Assembly: GCA_036365515.1 (NCBI GenBank)
Contig: CM070873.1
Location: 226,067,876 to 226,131,875 of the forward strand
DNA length: 64,000 nt
Reading direction: 5' to 3'
Origin: Torymus aiolomorphi
Taxonomy: Eukaryota; Arthropoda; Insecta; Hymenoptera; Torymidae
Shown: positions 60,081 through 64,000 of the stretch, one piece after another
Numbering within the stretch: the first letter of the stretch is position 1
Layout: each line of letters starts with the position of its first letter
Program-made: the position numbers and the translations under genes
Notes under the pieces: generated by a model
Database searches by the model: none
The model's input: only the letters and a program-made list of their open reading frames with translations
What the model was told of the DNA's origin: nothing

Positions 60081-63000
60081 GCGGGAATAATCTGCGACTT
60101 TAGTCCCTTGTTACATAATGTACTATTATTATTACACTTATACTCTGGATACTTTATAATGTAATTTGTTTGATTTTCGTCATTGGTTTTTAGGTACAAT
60201 AATAATCTGAGAGAGTTATACTTGAAACATCAAAAGCTTTACGAAGAAAGCTATCTCACAAGTGGGTTTTGTGAAACTTAAAAATCTGATTACTGATATA
60301 GGGAAATAGTCTAAGATTTAAAAAAATAATGATTTCATCGATAAGAGTAATTTATTTTATTGGTACTTGGATAATTGGAAAATTAAAACTGTAACACAAA
60401 TATATTTTCTTAAACCATGTTACTCGGTATTACTCCAATTCCAAATATAGAAAATTTAACAACGACTTTTAATTAAACTTTGCTCCTTACAACTCTTCGC
60501 AGTCTATTTGCAATTAAAGATAATCGTCAAAAATTTTTTCCTCGTTACAGACTTTTCATATTAATTTTGATCCAACGACTCAGACTTTGCGACTATGTGT
60601 TTCAAATACACTTTTAATTTTCTAGTCGCTACGAATTAAAGATTTTCGATAAGTAAAAAAGATATAACGTTTCCTCTTTGTAAAAGTAAAATTTTAAAAG
60701 CACAAGATAGAAGAAGTGAGTGCCTTTAAAAAGTAACTATATAGCATGTTACTAAAAAAATATTTTGAAAGCATTTAATTGAAGTGATATGATAAATTAA
60801 GACTTCATATATTATATAAAATTAAGAGAAGTTAAAAATATAAAATTAAACTTTTTTTACTGCTTCAGGATTCTAATTATAAAATGGTAATAATTTTCAA
60901 AAGAACATTGTATTAATATACTAGAGACACTAAAGCGTCTAATTTTTGATCATTGTAAATAATTTCGCCCTTACCAACGTTCTATACTGAACGCTTAACA
61001 GATGCAGTTATTACACGTTTATTAAAAAGTTTACTGACCACTAAAACGGTATCAACACTTTTAAGCGCTCGGCGCACCGTGACACTCGCTTTAAAAGAAA
61101 GGCTAGGCTGTAGCCGCGGTAGCAATAGCAGTGGCGGCAGCAGCCAGCGGTAACGGATAAACGCGGTAACCGAGTAAAAAACGGGGGAGGAGGCCGACAA
61201 CGACGTATAAAAACAGCAGCTCGCTGGATTTTCTCGGGCATAAATCCCACGCCGAAGACAACAAAGCGGTGTTTCGAGGCCGCGAAAGTCTCTCTCTCTC
61301 CCTCTCTCTCTCTTTCTCTCTCCGGCTGCTTTTTAATAAAAGCATTTGTTGTCCTCCCTTCGTCCCGCTACCGCGCGCGTATCGTGAAATATATGTCGTC
61401 GGAGCAACGAGCAATCGCGCGCGTTGGGAATCCACCGCCGCGCGAATTCATTTGCTCGCTGCGCGCAGAAACACGCCCCGATGCGCTATTTTTTTCACTT
61501 CCGAACACGATGAAAAGCCCTACACAGGCGCGTTCGTTTTTTCTCGCATTTTTATTCTTGAATTTTTTCCATTTCCCCGACTGTTTTTTCACACGCGGCG
61601 CGCAGGTAAAATGAGTTGGGAAACTGCGCGAGCTCGCCTGAGTTGTTTTAATTCGGAAAGAACGTTCGGTTGGATAATGTACGCACGCTGCATTTTTTGC
61701 CGAAGAGTGTGGTAGGCCAATGGCGAGCATAAGTGAGTTAGTATGGTAGGTGTACGTATTTTAGAGAAAAGTGTTCAAAATGACATTGTTAAGCCTGTAT
61801 ATAGCAGTAAAGACGTTATTACATCTAAGTTATGAACTTGCAACACTAAACTTTGAAAAAGGACTATTTTTTGCATATTTAAATTATTCATATTATTGAA
61901 TATTAATGTAACAGCTAATAATACTTTAATTAATAAATAAACAAAAGGAGAATTCTAAAAATAAGTTTATTTTTTTATTAGACATTTATTTTCAATTCCG
62001 ATGCTATTTACGCCTCATGAATTATGATTAGAGTTTTGATCATTAATTGCTTAATAAATGCGATCGCAAAAAATTATGCATAATAAGTTGCCACGTTGCC
62101 CTCATCTATTTTATAATGAAAAGATTTACTGTAGTTATCGTTTGATGCATGCACAAAGGAAATTTGAGTAGATAATATTGCAGTATATTGTAGCTCGATT
62201 ATATTTCACTGTGATGGCTGTTATATTCGTCATTTTATATCTGACCCGTTAATCTAGAGCCGCCATATCATTATGAATACAAAAAATTAGGTGACTAACC
62301 TGACATAAAATTTAACATAAATTATTATGAAACAAAATTAGATACGTTGCGTGATACAATATGAGTGAAGAGAAGTTCATGTTTATAGTAAAATCTTTTT
62401 TCAAAATTCATAGTTTATAAATAATATAGTATTCAATTTACCTTTATGTTGTTGCTGGAAGGTTGTACTAAATTATATCTTCTCTTTGCGTACCATCTTT
62501 GTAGTCATCTGAAAATAAAAAAGAATTGTTTATTTTTTATATTTTTTTCATTTTTATGCATAAGATTTTTTAATTGTTCATAAAAAGATCTGTTAAAAAA
62601 CGTTAACATTACTCTAGATATTACTCTTATTATAAGTATATTAAATCAATTATTTCATACTTTCTACTCTTTGGAACTTTATTCAATGGCTGAATATGTT
62701 TGAAATTGTTACTAAAAAGATTAAACTTTTGCTCTTTGAAAAAAATTACAATAATCAAAGATATTTACAAGTACATTATCGAGCAATAAGAGCTTTGAAT
62801 ATGAATGAATGAATGAATTAACGATTCTTTCCCGCAAATTTAACCCCCACAACGTGCGTGAAAAGGCGTGCGCGCGAACGTAAAGGAAAAACAAGGAAAA
62901 AGAATCGAACGATAAAAAAATAGCGAATCAGCTCCCTATTAAACTTCACCTCGAGCGCTTTTCTTGTCACCGAAGCACCACTTGTGGGCGATAAAAGCGT

Positions 63001-63726
63001 TTTGCGGCGAGCTCACGGTGCCGTAAAAGGAGAAAAAAGAAAAAAAGAAAAATGCGAATGCGCTCGCGCGCCACTGGTAGAGGGAAAGTCACAATATCTA
63101 AATGCATCAATAATCGCGTCAGCTCCGTGCATTTCCAGTGGGTATAATAATAAAGTCGCACGTACACGCTCCACTATATATCCCCTGTGCCTTTTAGTAG
63201 ATATATTTTGCCCCGAAGCTTTCTCTCTGACTCACCGTTCATATTACGAACAGCCTTGTACCTGTCGGTCAATCGAGCCTCTCTGGCTCTATAGTTTCGT
63301 GTAGCGTCTATTTGTCTTTCGCTCTTACGCGTCTCTCTAGCTTTTCAACATTGAATCCTATTTGTTTTTCCTTCGCTTTTAATGGTTCTTCTACATTACT
63401 TGCAGGTGAATAGTGAAGGAAAAGCAAATATTTCAAATTAAAATTTCAAACGTGTTTTTACATATCAAAATACGAATTCCGATAAAGATATTCATTTCAA
63501 ACGTAAATAACAACATGGAAATAGTTCTACATCAAGAAGAAAAAAAAAGATGTAGCCATACAAAAAAGTTTAGATTAATTTTATTATTACATTAGATTTA
63601 CATTGAACAACAAAAATACTACAGAATACTATTGCGATTACTATATTTATAGCGATATAGGTTTATGTATAGAAATTTTATTAATCAAACCGTGAATCAA
63701 ATTGATCAACTGAAACTTATATTACA
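60081..63726. other. Unassigned DNA
   Basis: AT-rich to 60960. CpG-rich at 61060-61710, with a CT-rich run at 61289-61323 and open frames on both strands without domains. AT-rich at 61730-62830, CpG-rich at 62840-63110, then mixed. No gene recognised. Confidence 0.35.
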
Positions 63727-63829
63727 CAGAGATGCCAGATGACGACTCTTTGTCTTACTTACTCTCAAAGAATGTGACGTCACTTGCACATAAGTGAAAA
63801 GAATAGAAGATCGCTAACTGGTAACCCTC
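63727..63829. mobile_element. Short CRE-containing inverted-repeat element, copy B
   Basis: Opposite orientation to copy A at 18043-18141. It shares CTTACTCTCAAAGAATGTGA then CGTCACTTGCAC without change, which includes the TGACGTCA octamer. The terminal GATGGCGA-type ends are more degenerate here. Confidence 0.8.
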
Positions 63830-64000
63830 AAAAAGACAGCTTTTAATTGCTCTGCCTCAATTTTTGTCTCCTCTGTTAAAAAATAGGGTACAGTAGTCGG
63901 GAAGGGTTCAATAAGTTCCAATTTGAAATTAGAAAAGATATCTTGATTAAAAATTATAATTTTTGATTCTCAAACAGTTGATTAAATCTTATTTTCTCTT
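63830..64000. other. No feature seen
   Basis: AT-rich sequence to the window edge. Confidence 0.4.

Overview
The window looks like nuclear DNA of an insect. The support is spliceosomal-style GT-AG DNA, several insect-type non-LTR retrotransposons, a hAT transposon relic, very long GA/CT, CA and AT microsatellites, and CpG-rich patches in an AT-rich background. CpG richness with long GA tracts would suit a hymenopteran such as a parasitoid wasp, but that is inference. I found no host protein-coding gene, tRNA or rRNA I could defend. Every reading frame with recognisable homology belongs to a mobile element. Short host exons in long introns could be present and would be invisible to this kind of reading.

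Layout. 1-1.6 kb: CpG-rich DNA with a CT tract and a GA tract. 1.6-6.3 kb: retrotransposon 1 on the + strand, nearly complete, with an intact ORF1 and an ORF2 broken three times. 6.3-9.1 kb: unassigned. 9.15-10.6 kb: a GC-rich hairpin module, a long hairpin, and a TIR element holding more hairpins and a direct repeat. 10.62-13.25 kb: copy 1 of a large dispersed repeat; copy 2 lies at 29.02-31.95 kb. 13.67-17.77 kb: a foldback element split by retrotransposon 2 (+). 17.78-24.65 kb: retrotransposon 3 on the - strand, which encodes an RNase H, split by a block carrying a hAT transposase pseudogene with one likely intron. 24.7-28.2 kb: unassigned. 28.2-32.9 kb: repeats. 33-42.7 kb: largely featureless. 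42.77-43.38 kb: an intact foldback element of the family split at 13.7-17.8 kb. 44-47 kb: CT microsatellites, a hairpin module, a 115-bp tandem array and a G-rich tract. 47.06-47.93 kb: a retrotransposon fragment on the - strand. 48.56-49.87 kb: a TTAA-flanked foldback and a small foldback whose arms contain 28-bp tandem repeats. 51.8-57.7 kb: three more inverted-repeat or dispersed elements. 57.7-64 kb: mostly unassigned, with a retrotransposon 3' end, a hairpin, and a CRE-containing short element that matches one at 18 kb.

How it fits together. This is a transposon graveyard with nested insertions that can be put in order. Retrotransposon 2 landed in a foldback element, and a hAT-bearing block interrupts retrotransposon 3. 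Several repeat families occur two or more times inside the window, so boundaries, empty sites and array-length differences can be read directly. The most informative points are the TAATG overlap of the two ORFs in retrotransposon 1, the 4-versus-6 copy difference of a 175-bp unit, the foldback with tandemly repeated arms, and a recurring set of small TTCG/GAAG-loop hairpin modules.
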